From: JASDSY01 sp041441465
GTDB taxonomy: Bacteria; Muiribacteriota; UBA9980
Reading direction: 5' to 3'
NCBI GenBank assembly: GCA_041441465.1
Contig: JASDSY010000022.1
Coordinates: 62,001-126,000, forward strand
DNA: 64,000 nt
In this document: in pieces, positions 54,861-63,825 of the stretch
How the letters are laid out: every line of letters begins with the position of its first letter
Numbering within the stretch: the stretch's first letter is position 1
Translations under genes and position numbers: made by a program
Notes under the pieces: generated by a model
Databases searched by the model: none
What the model was told of the DNA's origin: nothing
What the model saw: only the letters and a program-made list of their open reading frames with translations

Positions 54861-55868
54861 GTGAGAATAGCAGTAGATGCTATGGGTGGGGATTATGCCC
54901 CTCACGAAATCGTAAAAGGAAGTCTGGAAGCTGCCGCCGGTATGCCTGAAATCGAGATAATACTTGTTGGCGACAGTGAACAAATACAAAACGTTGAAGG
55001 TTATAAAAAACTTGATAATGTTTCAGTTCGTCATGTAAAAGGGGTTATCAGTTTTAATGATGATCCGGTTTCGCGTTCGACTGAAAATTCAATATCAGTT
55101 TGCTGCAACCTCGTCCGCAACAAAGAAGCCGATGCTTATGTTTCAGCCGGTAATACTGGCGCATGCATGGCTTCTTCTGTTATTTTATGGAAACGTATTG
55201 ATAAGATAGACCGTCCGGCAATTCCAATAACGATCCCAACCCCCAGCGGGCAGGTTATACTTATAGACGCCGGAGCTAACGTCGACTGTAAGCCTATGAA
55301 CCTTTACCAGTTTGCGGTAATGGGCGTAAAATATTGCGAAAATATTTTCGGTGTAAAAAATCCACGCGTAGCGGTTTTTTCAAACGGCACCGAAGATAAG
55401 AAAGGCAATAAGCTTTCATTGGAAACCTTTGAGCTCTTAAAGAACTCAAAGTTAAATTTTGTCGGAAATGTCGAAGGCAAAAGCTTGTTTAAAGATGTTT
55501 GCGATGTAATCGTCTGCGACGGTTTCGTTGGAAACGCGATTTTAAAAACCATCGAGGCCACCGCCGAGATGATTTTTTCGACCGCAACAAAAATCATGGC
55601 TCAAGCTGCCGGAAACACTGAAAAAAGCGGTCAGCCGCAGGATAATAATGCGGCCAATCCAACCGCCAGCTTCGTCCGGGAACTCAAGAAGAGACTTGAT
55701 TATTCCGAATACGGCGGAGCGCCGCTCCTCGGGGTTAACGGCACATGCATAATATCTCACGGCTCTTCAAAAGCTAAAGCTATAAAAAACGCTATAGCGG
55801 TCGCAAAGAAATTTGTTAATGAGCAAATTAACAATAAAATCCAGCACGACATCGAAGCTCTTTTTTAA
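54861..55868 (+). CDS. plsX: Phosphate acyltransferase PlsX
   Basis: The 335-residue protein converts acyl-ACP to acyl-phosphate for phospholipid synthesis. The start is GTG at 54861 (MRIAVDAMGGDYAPHE, the conserved N-terminus) with AAGGGGAAC upstream; an in-frame ATG 16 codons earlier has no ribosome site. Other segments are SAGNTGACM, IDAGANVDCKP and DGFVGNAILKT. It is followed by a terminator-like hairpin, then fabD. fabH, often next to plsX, is absent. Confidence 0.96.
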   Translation: MRIAVDAMGGDYAPHEIVKGSLEAAAGMPEIEIILVGDSEQIQNVEGYKKLDNVSVRHVKGVISFNDDPVSRSTENSISVCCNLVRNKEADAYVSAGNTGACMASSVILWKRIDKIDRPAIPITIPTPSGQVILIDAGANVDCKPMNLYQFAVMGVKYCENIFGVKNPRVAVFSNGTEDKKGNKLSLETFELLKNSKLNFVGNVEGKSLFKDVCDVIVCDGFVGNAILKTIEATAEMIFSTATKIMAQAAGNTEKSGQPQDNNAANPTASFVRELKKRLDYSEYGGAPLLGVNGTCIISHGSSKAKAIKNAIAVAKKFVNEQINNKIQHDIEALF

Positions 55869-55879
55869 AAGCAAATTAA

Positions 55880-55908
55880 AAAACAAAGTATTTCACTTTG
55901 TTTTTTTT
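55880..55908 (+). terminator. Terminator between plsX and fabD
   Basis: AAAACAAAGT (55880-55889) and ACTTTGTTTT (55895-55904) with a 5-base loop and a T8 run. It may lower transcription of the fab genes relative to rpmF and plsX. Confidence 0.7.
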
Positions 55909-55952
55909 GTAATCTCGCTAATAAATAATAAGGAGAAGGTCAAGCTAAAATT

Positions 55953-56930
55953 ATGGACAATAAAATTGCATTTATATTCCCTGGTCAAGGTTCACAATAT
56001 AGCGGAATGGGCGCGGAATTATATTCCGCTTATCCTGAAGCGCGCGAAATTTACAATGAAGCTCAGTCAGTATTGGGATATGACATGGCTAAAATGTGTT
56101 TTGAAGCCAGCAACGAGGAATTGACACTAACCATAAACGCACAGCCTGCAATTTACACGACTTCGATTGCATGCCATAAGATTCTTACGACACGCCTGAT
56201 TAACGGAAAAAATATCGTTCCAACCGTAATCGCCGGCCACAGTCTTGGAGAATACAGCGCTCTTTGCGCCGCAAACGTATATTCGTTCGCCGATGGCTTA
56301 CGCTTCGTATATAACCGTGCGAAATTTATGCACGAAGCCGGTCAGAACACCAAAGGCACAATGGCTGCAATTGTCGGAATGACCAAGGACAATCTTGACG
56401 CTCTTTGCGCCGAGGTTACAAACGAAGGAAAATACGTCGCAGTTTCAATATTCAACTCGCCTCAGCAGATTGTAGTTTCCGGCACGATAGAGGGAGTCCA
56501 AACTCTCGGCGAACGCGCTAAGGCAAAAGGCGCGACAGTATTTCCGCTTTCAGTATCGGGCGCATTTCACTCAAACATTATGAAGGGCGCCGCTGAAAAA
56601 CTTTCAAAAGTAATGGAAGAAATCAATTTTTACCAGCCTGACTATCCGGTAGCGATGAACGTTCTCGGAAATATCACAACGGACGCGCATACTATTTCAG
56701 ACGCGATAATCCGCCAGGTATATCAGCCGCTTCTTTGGGTCAACTGCGTAAACTCACTCTATGATATGGGCGTACGCGTCATGATCGAATTAGGTCCAAA
56801 AACTGTTTTAAAAGGCCTTGTCAAAAAAATAAAACCTGACGTTAATGTTTTAAACATAGAAGATATAAAATCATTGGAAAAAACATTGCAATATCTTGAA
56901 ACGTTAAAAGGCGCAACAGTAAACGCGTAA
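55953..56930 (+). CDS. fabD: Malonyl-CoA:ACP transacylase
   Basis: The 325-residue protein loads malonate onto ACP. It has FIFPGQGSQYSGMG, the nucleophile GHSLGEYSAL (Ser) and the AFHSNIM His. The AAGGAG is 17 bases and GAAGG 13 bases before the ATG, a longer spacing than elsewhere. It is followed by fabG. Confidence 0.97.
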   Translation: MDNKIAFIFPGQGSQYSGMGAELYSAYPEAREIYNEAQSVLGYDMAKMCFEASNEELTLTINAQPAIYTTSIACHKILTTRLINGKNIVPTVIAGHSLGEYSALCAANVYSFADGLRFVYNRAKFMHEAGQNTKGTMAAIVGMTKDNLDALCAEVTNEGKYVAVSIFNSPQQIVVSGTIEGVQTLGERAKAKGATVFPLSVSGAFHSNIMKGAAEKLSKVMEEINFYQPDYPVAMNVLGNITTDAHTISDAIIRQVYQPLLWVNCVNSLYDMGVRVMIELGPKTVLKGLVKKIKPDVNVLNIEDIKSLEKTLQYLETLKGATVNA

Positions 56931-56961
56931 TAGCCACCAATCAGCCAAGGAGATTAATAAA

Positions 56962-57693
56962 ATGGAAAACACAAGAAAAGTCGCAGTAATAACCGGCGGT
57001 GCCAGAGGTATAGGACGTCATATAGTCATGGAATTTGCCAAAGCCGGCTATGACGTGGCATTCACATATAATTCGTCGGTGCCTGACGCAGTGATCAACG
57101 ACGCTAAATCTTTCGGCGGCGAAGTAATGGCTTTGAAATGCGATGTTAGCAGCGAGCAAGAAGTTACATCGCTTTTTAAACAGGTAGAAGACCGGTTTAA
57201 GCGCCTTGACGTGCTTATAAATAATGCGGGCATCACAAACGACAAACTTATGATGAGAATGACGTTCGAAGATTTCACGAAAGTCATAAACACAAATTTA
57301 AATGCGTGCTTTTTAACCACGAAAAACGCCATAAAGATAATGGGACGCAGCGGCGGCTCGATTGTGAACGTAAGTTCAGTCGTCGGGATTATGGGCAACG
57401 CGGGGCAGTCGAATTACTGCTCATCTAAGGCCGGATTAATCGGTTTAACTAAAGCTATCGCAAAAGAATACGGCGGCCGCGTACGCGTAAATGCCGTAGC
57501 GCCGGGCTTTATTGAAACTGATATGACGGCTGTCCTGCCGGAAGAAATAAAGAAGGAATACTTCAAACAAATTCCCATGAAGCGTTTCGGTAAGCCGGAA
57601 GAAGTTTCAAGCGTATGTTTGTTCCTGGCATCCGACGCAGCCTCTTACGTTACCGGCCAGGTAATAACAATCGACGGCGGCATGCACATGTAA
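56962..57693 (+). CDS. fabG: 3-oxoacyl-ACP reductase
   Basis: The 243-residue short-chain dehydrogenase reduces 3-ketoacyl-ACP with NADPH. It has TGGARGIG (cofactor), NNAG, a Ser in VSSVVG, and YCSSK with catalytic Tyr and Lys, then PGFIETDM. AAGGAG precedes the ATG. Confidence 0.95.
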   Translation: MENTRKVAVITGGARGIGRHIVMEFAKAGYDVAFTYNSSVPDAVINDAKSFGGEVMALKCDVSSEQEVTSLFKQVEDRFKRLDVLINNAGITNDKLMMRMTFEDFTKVINTNLNACFLTTKNAIKIMGRSGGSIVNVSSVVGIMGNAGQSNYCSSKAGLIGLTKAIAKEYGGRVRVNAVAPGFIETDMTAVLPEEIKKEYFKQIPMKRFGKPEEVSSVCLFLASDAASYVTGQVITIDGGMHM

Positions 57694-57719
57694 AATTCAA
57701 AATTTTATTTTGAATTTTA
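57691..57719 (+). terminator. AU-rich hairpin after fabG
   Basis: TAAAATTCAAAAT (57691-57703) and ATTTTGAATTTTA (57707-57719) form a perfect 13-bp stem with a TTT loop. Without a following T-run it is more likely a stability or partial-termination element before acpP. Confidence 0.5.
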
Positions 57720-57724
57720 TGCTA

Positions 57725-57753
57725 TTTACATTTTTGCATTTTAATGATAATAT
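57725..57753 (+). promoter_or_regulatory. Promoter of acpP
   Basis: TTTACA (57725-57730), 17 bases and TAATAT (57748-57753) with an extended TGA just before it. A separate acpP promoter fits the high demand for ACP. Confidence 0.55.
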
Positions 57754-57799
57754 ATATCGTCAATTAATCCATCACACTATATGAAGGGGAGGTGACACC

Positions 57800-58051
57800 G
57801 TGGCTCTTACTTATGAAAGCGTATTCGAACAGGTTGTTAAAATCGCAGTAAAAGAATTAGATGTTGATCCTTCAACAGTAAAAAAAGAATCTAATTTTCA
57901 GGATGATCTTAATGCAGATTCTCTCGCATTAGTTGAAATCATTATGAAAATAGAAGAAGAATTCGATATATCAATACCTGATGATCAGTCTGAAAAATTA
58001 AGAACTGTTGATCAGGCAGTTAAATACATTCTTGAAAAAAAAGCTGCTTAA
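57800..58051 (+). CDS. acpP: Acyl carrier protein
   Basis: The 83-residue acidic protein carries acyl chains on a phosphopantetheine arm attached to the Ser of DDLNADSLALVE. The start is GTG with a strong GGGGAGGTGA site. Other hallmarks are the EEFDISIPDDQSEKLRTVDQA helix region. It is followed by a hairpin and fabF. Confidence 0.97.
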   Translation: MALTYESVFEQVVKIAVKELDVDPSTVKKESNFQDDLNADSLALVEIIMKIEEEFDISIPDDQSEKLRTVDQAVKYILEKKAA

Positions 58052-58068
58052 TTTTAACAATTAAGCCT

Positions 58069-58104
58069 TCAAATCTGAGGTCTTTAACCGGACCTCAGAT
58101 TTGA
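58069..58104 (+). terminator. 14-bp hairpin after acpP
   Basis: TCAAATCTGAGGTC (58069-58082) and GACCTCAGATTTGA (58091-58104) pair perfectly, without a T-run. Confidence 0.6.
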
Positions 58105-58266
58105 CACATCAAAACACATTGTGCCTTATTTTTAATTATTTTCCACTAAGGCCGGTTCATAAAATTTAAAAATCATGTTTATAAATTATTAAAAAGGTAA
58201 ATTTTAAATTAATAAAGTTGAATAAAATTTTTTATATAAAACAAAATTTTGTTAGGAGGAATTGCG

Positions 58267-59511
58267 ATGGTCCGCAGAGTAGTAATAACGGGATTTGGGG
58301 TTGTGAGCCCGATTGGTTGCGGTCTTGAAACATTCTGGAATGGTCTTTTAAACGGCGCTAACGGCATCGACGTAGTAACCACATTCGACGTCACGAACTA
58401 TACTTCAAAAATGGCTGCCGAAGTTAAAAATTTTAATCCCGAAGAATATATAGAAAAAAGAGAATGCAAAAGAATGGACCGTTTTACCCAATTTGCCGTA
58501 GCTGCATCAAAAATGGCGGTCGCTAATTCTTCTTTAAACATCGATTCGATCGATAAAAACAGGTTCGGCGTGATCTTAGGCTCAGGTATCGGCGGCATCC
58601 AGACATTCGAAGCGCAGTACGACGTTTTAAAAGCTAAAGGGCCGAACCGTGTTTCACCGCTTTTAGTGCCGATGATGATAGGCAACATGGCGGCAGGCCA
58701 GGTAGCGATACAGCTTGGCGCAAGGGGCGTCAACTTCACTACAGTGACAGCCTGCGCTTCAGGCAATCACGCAATAGGCGAGGCATTTGAAACCATAAGA
58801 TACGGCCGCCAGGATGTCATAATAGCCGGCGGTTCCGAAGCCGCAATAACTCCGTTAACATACGCAGGCTTCGCTTCAATGCGCGCTTTCTCGCAAAGAA
58901 ATGACGACGTGAAAACAGCTTCAAGGCCTTTCAACAAAGACCGTGACGGTTTCGTTATAGGCGAAGGCGCCGGAGTTTTGATACTCGAGGAATACGAACA
59001 CGCAAAAAGGCGCGGCGCAAAAATTTATGCGGAAATGGCCGGATACGGCGCGACATGTGACGCATTTCATATAACATCGCCGGCCGAAAACGGCGAAGGC
59101 GCGGCACGCTCAATGCAATTAGCCATAGACGAGGCGGGCATCAAGCCGGAAATGGTTGACTATGTTAACGCACACGGCACCTCGACAGAACTTAACGACA
59201 AATATGAAACCATGGCTATTAAGACGGTATTCGGCGAACACGCGAAGAAATTATCCGTATCGTCGACCAAATCAATGACCGGACATCTTCTCGGCGCTGC
59301 CGCCGGCATCGAAGCTATAGCTACCGCTATGGCAGTTTTCGAAGGAAAAATCCCGCCTACAATAAACTATATCACTCCGGACCCTGAACTTGACCTGGAT
59401 TATACGCCGAACGTAATGAAAACACGCGACGTAAAATACGCAATTTCAAACTCCCTCGGGTTCGGCGGCCATAACTCGACAATATGCATAAAAAAATATG
59501 AAAACAAATAA
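58267..59511 (+). CDS. fabF: 3-oxoacyl-ACP synthase II
   Basis: The 414-residue condensing enzyme elongates acyl-ACP. It has the Cys-His-His set: TACASG, NAHGTSTELND and GHLLGAAAGIEA. The ATG at 58267 has TAGGAGG 7 bases upstream; a TTG six codons earlier is rejected. It is followed by a strong terminator. Confidence 0.97.
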   Translation: MVRRVVITGFGVVSPIGCGLETFWNGLLNGANGIDVVTTFDVTNYTSKMAAEVKNFNPEEYIEKRECKRMDRFTQFAVAASKMAVANSSLNIDSIDKNRFGVILGSGIGGIQTFEAQYDVLKAKGPNRVSPLLVPMMIGNMAAGQVAIQLGARGVNFTTVTACASGNHAIGEAFETIRYGRQDVIIAGGSEAAITPLTYAGFASMRAFSQRNDDVKTASRPFNKDRDGFVIGEGAGVLILEEYEHAKRRGAKIYAEMAGYGATCDAFHITSPAENGEGAARSMQLAIDEAGIKPEMVDYVNAHGTSTELNDKYETMAIKTVFGEHAKKLSVSSTKSMTGHLLGAAAGIEAIATAMAVFEGKIPPTINYITPDPELDLDYTPNVMKTRDVKYAISNSLGFGGHNSTICIKKYENK

Positions 59512-59541
59512 TATTGTGAATTTTAATTCATAAGGTACCGA

Positions 59542-59575
59542 AAAAAGAGGCGTTTTAAAACGCCTCTTTTTATTT
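59542..59575 (+). terminator. Terminator after fabF
   Basis: AAAAGAGGCG (59543-59552) and CGCCTCTTTT (59561-59570) with an 8-base loop and further Ts. Confidence 0.85.
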
Positions 59576-59671
59576 TTACGGTTATTTATTGACAAATTGT
59601 TCAAAGTAAGATAAAATAACGCAAATTTACGGTTAAAACTTTTAACGGCAAAAGGAACAGCGGCAATCAAA

Positions 59672-60412
59672 ATGGATGAATTTGCAAGAAGAATTTCATT
59701 AGAGACATTCGAAAAAAACATAAACTATAAATTTAATAACATTACTCTTCTTGAAGAAGCACTGACACATACGTCTTATGCCCACGAACATAAGAAAAAT
59801 TATAATTACGAACGCATGGAAGTTCTCGGCGATTCGCTGCTCGGCTTTATAGTAATAGATTATATTTTTAAAAACCATAAAGAACTTTCGGAAGGTAATA
59901 TTTCCAAAATAAAGAGTTTCGTCGTATCGGAACCGGTTCTTGCAAAAGCATCAAACAGGATCGGCGTAAACGAATACATGCAGCTGGGGCGCGGCGAGGA
60001 GCAAAACGGCGGAAGGCAGAAAGCGTCTATACTTGCCGATATTTTCGAAGCGATAGTCTGTGCGATATACCTTGACTCAAAAAAAATGGAGCCTGCCTAT
60101 GATTTTGTCATTCATAACATCGGGCCGGAAATAACAAACTCGAGCCTGAGCGACCAATACGACGCCAACAATTACAAGTCGATGCTGCAGGAGTACGCCG
60201 TTAAAATGTACGGAATAAAGCCGCAATACCGGTTGATCAAATCGCTGGGGCCGGACCATGACAAGACGTTTATAATTGCGGTTGAAATAAACGGCGTTGA
60301 TTTCGGTCAGGGCATGGCAAAATCGCGAAAAGACGCGGAACAGCTTGCCGCGCAAATGGCCCACAGCAGGATCATCGACCTTCTCGCCGAAGAAAAAAGC
60401 GGTAAAAAATAA
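59672..60412 (+). CDS. rnc: Ribonuclease III
   Basis: The 246-residue protein cleaves double-stranded RNA in rRNA maturation and decay. It has the signature ERMEVLGDSLLGF and DIFEAIVCAIYLDS, and a C-terminal double-stranded RNA-binding domain. The ribosome site AGGAA is about 14 bases from the ATG. Its stop overlaps the next start by one base. Confidence 0.96.
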   Translation: MDEFARRISLETFEKNINYKFNNITLLEEALTHTSYAHEHKKNYNYERMEVLGDSLLGFIVIDYIFKNHKELSEGNISKIKSFVVSEPVLAKASNRIGVNEYMQLGRGEEQNGGRQKASILADIFEAIVCAIYLDSKKMEPAYDFVIHNIGPEITNSSLSDQYDANNYKSMLQEYAVKMYGIKPQYRLIKSLGPDHDKTFIIAVEINGVDFGQGMAKSRKDAEQLAAQMAHSRIIDLLAEEKSGKK

Positions 60413-61539
60413 TGGATCTCAAAAAACACTTCATCATACCTATATTTTTAAGCAACGCCGGCTGCCCTTCAAAAAAAAAATGTATTTTCTGCAATCAGCA
60501 CGCATCCGGCGGCGACTCTGTCGCTCTAACCGAAACCGATCAGTTTATCCGCAAATACCTTTATGATATTTCAAAAAACAATAACATGAATGAGCATTCA
60601 TTCGAAATCGCCTTTTACGGAGGCACTTTTACGGCGCTTGAAATAAACATACAGTCGCGGCTTATGGAAGGGGCTTTAGTGGCTCTTGCGGAATTCGGCG
60701 TCCCTCCAAGCCGGTTCAAAGGAATACGGATATCCACGCGGCCTGATTTCATAACCGATGAAATACTTAAAAATTTAAAAAGCCATAATGTAAAAACGAT
60801 CGAAATAGGAGTTGAATCGTTCAACGACAGAGTGCTCGAGTATTCCAACCGCAATTACACCGGCAAGTGCGCCTATAACGCGTTAAAATCAATAAAAGCG
60901 AACGGATTTGAACTTTCGGTGCATTTAATGTGCGGCCTGCCGTTTCAAACGCGCGAGATTTTTATGGGCGACATCTTCAAAACTCTTGAAATAGAACCGG
61001 AATATGCGCGAATACATCCTCTCTGCGTAATCAAGGGAACCGAGCTTGAAAAATTACTTGACGAAAAAAGAACGGAACTTTTTACAGACGACGCAGAACT
61101 CATAAAGCAAACTTCGCTCGCACTCTGTTATTTGGAGAGCGGCGGAATCAAAGTCATAAGAATAGGCATACTAGAAAATGAAAAATTCAGAAAAGAAGTA
61201 ATATCCGGCCCTGCATATCCTAATTTAAGGGAAATTGTCGAAGGCGAAATTCACGAAGCGTTATTTCAATTGTTACGCCGTGAAGCACCGGAAATAAAGA
61301 CATTTGAAATAAAAACCGCATCCGAAAAAATAAAAAATTATATAATCGGATACAAAAAAGAAAATATAAAAAAAAATAGTGATATATTTCTTGAAATTAA
61401 AAATAATTTGTTATATAATAATTGCGATATAAAGTACGAAGATTTTCCATACATACAAATTACTGGCATAAAACCATTTGAATTTTTAAAAATAGTAAAT
61501 AGATTAGACATTTTGAAGGAATACATTAATAATACTTAA
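60412..61539 (+). CDS. Radical SAM protein (Elp3-like/YhcC-type), rnc-linked
   Basis: The 375-residue protein has the radical SAM cluster motif early (residues about 18-27): GCPSKKKCIFC, i.e. C-x5-C-x2-C instead of the common C-x3-C-x2-C. Other segments are YGGTFTAL, IEIGVESFNDRVLEYSNR, GHT-like C-terminal region and LMCGLPFQTREIF. The two extra Lys are encoded in an A10 tract. Clostridia carry a similar Elp3-family protein next to rnc. Its start overlaps the rnc stop by one base. Its substrate is unknown. Confidence 0.8.
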   Translation: MDLKKHFIIPIFLSNAGCPSKKKCIFCNQHASGGDSVALTETDQFIRKYLYDISKNNNMNEHSFEIAFYGGTFTALEINIQSRLMEGALVALAEFGVPPSRFKGIRISTRPDFITDEILKNLKSHNVKTIEIGVESFNDRVLEYSNRNYTGKCAYNALKSIKANGFELSVHLMCGLPFQTREIFMGDIFKTLEIEPEYARIHPLCVIKGTELEKLLDEKRTELFTDDAELIKQTSLALCYLESGGIKVIRIGILENEKFRKEVISGPAYPNLREIVEGEIHEALFQLLRREAPEIKTFEIKTASEKIKNYIIGYKKENIKKNSDIFLEIKNNLLYNNCDIKYEDFPYIQITGIKPFEFLKIVNRLDILKEYINNT

Positions 61540-61563
61540 TATACCTACAAGGAGGGTAATCTC

Positions 61564-61830
61564 GTGTCAGAACATCTTAAAGTTGCAGCACAATCGAATC
61601 CAAAAGCAGTAGCCGGAGCCCTTGCGGCCGTAGTGGAAAAGGAAAAGGAAGTTGAACTTCACGCGGTCGGAGCAGCGGCGGTAAATCAGGCAGTTAAAGC
61701 TATAGCAATTGCGCGCGGTTTTGTAGCTCCAAAAGGAATCAATTTAGTAACAGTTATCGCATTTTCAAAAATCGAAATCAACAGCGAAGAAAAAACTGCG
61801 ATTAAATTTATAATCCAGAGCGGCAAATAA
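61564..61830 (+). CDS. spoVS: Stage V sporulation protein S homologue
   Basis: The 88-residue protein is an Alba-like nucleic-acid-binding protein: LKVAAQSNPKAVAGALAA, VELHAVGAAAVNQAVKAIAIARGF and the PKGINLVTVIAF core. SpoVS also occurs in non-sporulating lineages, so spore formation cannot be inferred. The start is GTG with AAGGAGGG about 6 bases upstream. Confidence 0.95.
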   Translation: MSEHLKVAAQSNPKAVAGALAAVVEKEKEVELHAVGAAAVNQAVKAIAIARGFVAPKGINLVTVIAFSKIEINSEEKTAIKFIIQSGK

Positions 61831-61844
61831 AAAGACGTTTCTAT

Positions 61845-61871
61845 TAATTTAGCACGTCATTATACCGATAA
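61845..61871 (+). promoter_or_regulatory. Sigma-28-like promoter before the dehydratase/activase gene
   Basis: TAAT (61845-61848), 15 bases and ACCGATAA (61864-61871) match TAAA-N15-GCCGATAA at 3/4 and 7/8. It is a weaker candidate member of the sigma-28 regulon. Confidence 0.35.
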
Positions 61872-61920
61872 AATACTATATCAAATTTAATTAAAAACTT
61901 TATCCTCATGTAAAAAAAGC

Positions 61921-63825
61921 ATGACGGATATAAGTTGTATTTTTGTTTTTATGATATCTATAAATGATTACCCTCACTTATTAAATAAATATAAGTTATT
62001 AACCGGCCTGAGCTCAACCCTTCCGATCGAGGTAATATATGCGGCCGGAAGGTTTCCCGTTGATTTAAACAACATCTTTATCACGTCAAAAAACACCGAT
62101 GAAATTTTAAAATCCGCGCATAACATGCTGTCACGTACAATATGCGCCTGGACGCTAGGGGTATTGACCGAAGCGGTATCTCTAAAACTCCCTGAATGCG
62201 TGATAGTCACAGAAGGCGACTGCGCACATACAATACCGATGCTGGCGATATTACGAGACAACGGAATCTCGACAATTCCATTTGAATTTCCTATAGACCG
62301 CGAATTTTCAAAAATTAAAGCTGAAATATTAAAATTGATAAAGCATTATAAAATTTCAGTATCCGACTGCGAGGCCGTAAAGGAAAAATTCGATAAAACG
62401 CGAATGATTTTGAAGGAAATCGACGAACTGACATATAAGGAAAACAAGGTCACGGGATTTGAAAACCATCTTTTTTTAATAAGCGCGTCGGACTTTGAAA
62501 CCTCACCTGACGAATTTCATAAAAAGGCATTGAAATTTCTCGGCAGCGCGCGCAAAAGGCAGTCTGAAAAACCCGAATTAAGAATCGGATATACCGGAAT
62601 GCCGCCGATATTCTCCAATTTTTATGATTATATTTCATCGCTCGGCTGTGAAATAGTTTTTAACGAAACGCAAAAGCAATTTTCATTGATTGACGGCATA
62701 GGGCTTGATATTTTTCACGCTTATCAAAATTATACATATCCTTATACATTTTCGGCGCGGCTTAAAGACATAAAAAAAGCTGTCGAGGAAAGGGAACTCG
62801 ACTGCCTGATTCATTATGTCCAGAGCTTTTGTTTCCATCAAATCGAAGATAAAATGCTGCGCGACGGAATAAAAAACATTCCTATATTAACGCTCGAAGG
62901 GGACAGGCCTGGAATATTAAATGAAAACGACAAGCTTAAAATTGAAAGTTTCGTTACGAACGTAATAAAATCTAAAAAGAAAAAAAGCGCAGTAACAGAC
63001 AAGAGTAAAAGCATTGCGCAAGTATTCGGCAAATCGCTGAAAAATAAATTAATCGCCGGTATCGACGTCGGTTCAAGAGCCGTAAAAGTCGCATTTTTTA
63101 ACAACGAAAAAATTTCATACCGCGTATTCGACACCATGGATTTCATAATTAAATATATGAGCGGAGACAGTTCCGAAATAAAAAATAATTTTGAATTCGA
63201 TGTTTTCGGTCCAAATGACGGCCCGATCGAATATTATTCAACCGGCTACGGCCGTTACAAAGCGCGGATATTTGACGCGACGCCAATCCCCGAAATACAA
63301 TGCCATGCCGCCGGCGCATGCTATTTAACCGGTCTTAACGACTTTACACTGCTCGATATAGGCGGCCAGGATATGAAAGCAATCGAAGTACGAAGCGGCG
63401 AAGTGCACGGCTTTTCAATGAACGATAAGTGTGCCGCCGGCTCGGGGCGTTATCTCGAAAATATGGCGCGCATCCTTAAAACACCTCTTGAAAAACTCGC
63501 ATCATGTCACGAAAACCCTGTGCCGCTTTCGGTAACCTGCGCAACTTTCGGCGAGACCGAGGTTATTTGCAAACTAATGGAAGGCGTCAACATTGACGAA
63601 ATATTGGCCGGAGTCAATTATACCGTATACGCCAGGGTGGAACCTATGCTCGATAGCCACCGCAGCCATACCGGAACGCTTGTCGTCACATCGGGAATCG
63701 CCTTAAATAAAGCATTCCTGGCAATATTAAAAAAGAATTCCGGGTTCGGACGCATCATTGTACCGGAAAATCCACAACTTGTGGGCGCTATCGGAGCATG
63801 CGTTTACGCTAAAACAATATTATAA
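61921..63825 (+). CDS. Fused 2-hydroxyacyl-CoA dehydratase-like and activase (BadF/HgdC-like) protein
   Basis: The 634-residue protein has two parts. Residues about 15-345 resemble the HgdB/D-component fold, with Cys75, Cys93, Cys101 and Cys304 as possible iron-sulfur ligands (ICAW, GDCAH, SFCFHQ). Residues about 375-634 are an ASKHA ATPase: AGIDVGSRAVKV (380-385 glycines), TGYGR, LLDIGGQDMK and NDKCAAGSGR, whose Cys binds the [4Fe-4S] cluster of activases. Activase and dehydratase are usually separate proteins; a single chain in this order is uncommon. The ATG at 61921 has no good ribosome site; one at 61951 is an alternative. Substrate unknown. Confidence 0.85.
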   Translation: MTDISCIFVFMISINDYPHLLNKYKLLTGLSSTLPIEVIYAAGRFPVDLNNIFITSKNTDEILKSAHNMLSRTICAWTLGVLTEAVSLKLPECVIVTEGDCAHTIPMLAILRDNGISTIPFEFPIDREFSKIKAEILKLIKHYKISVSDCEAVKEKFDKTRMILKEIDELTYKENKVTGFENHLFLISASDFETSPDEFHKKALKFLGSARKRQSEKPELRIGYTGMPPIFSNFYDYISSLGCEIVFNETQKQFSLIDGIGLDIFHAYQNYTYPYTFSARLKDIKKAVEERELDCLIHYVQSFCFHQIEDKMLRDGIKNIPILTLEGDRPGILNENDKLKIESFVTNVIKSKKKKSAVTDKSKSIAQVFGKSLKNKLIAGIDVGSRAVKVAFFNNEKISYRVFDTMDFIIKYMSGDSSEIKNNFEFDVFGPNDGPIEYYSTGYGRYKARIFDATPIPEIQCHAAGACYLTGLNDFTLLDIGGQDMKAIEVRSGEVHGFSMNDKCAAGSGRYLENMARILKTPLEKLASCHENPVPLSVTCATFGETEVICKLMEGVNIDEILAGVNYTVYARVEPMLDSHRSHTGTLVVTSGIALNKAFLAILKKNSGFGRIIVPENPQLVGAIGACVYAKTIL

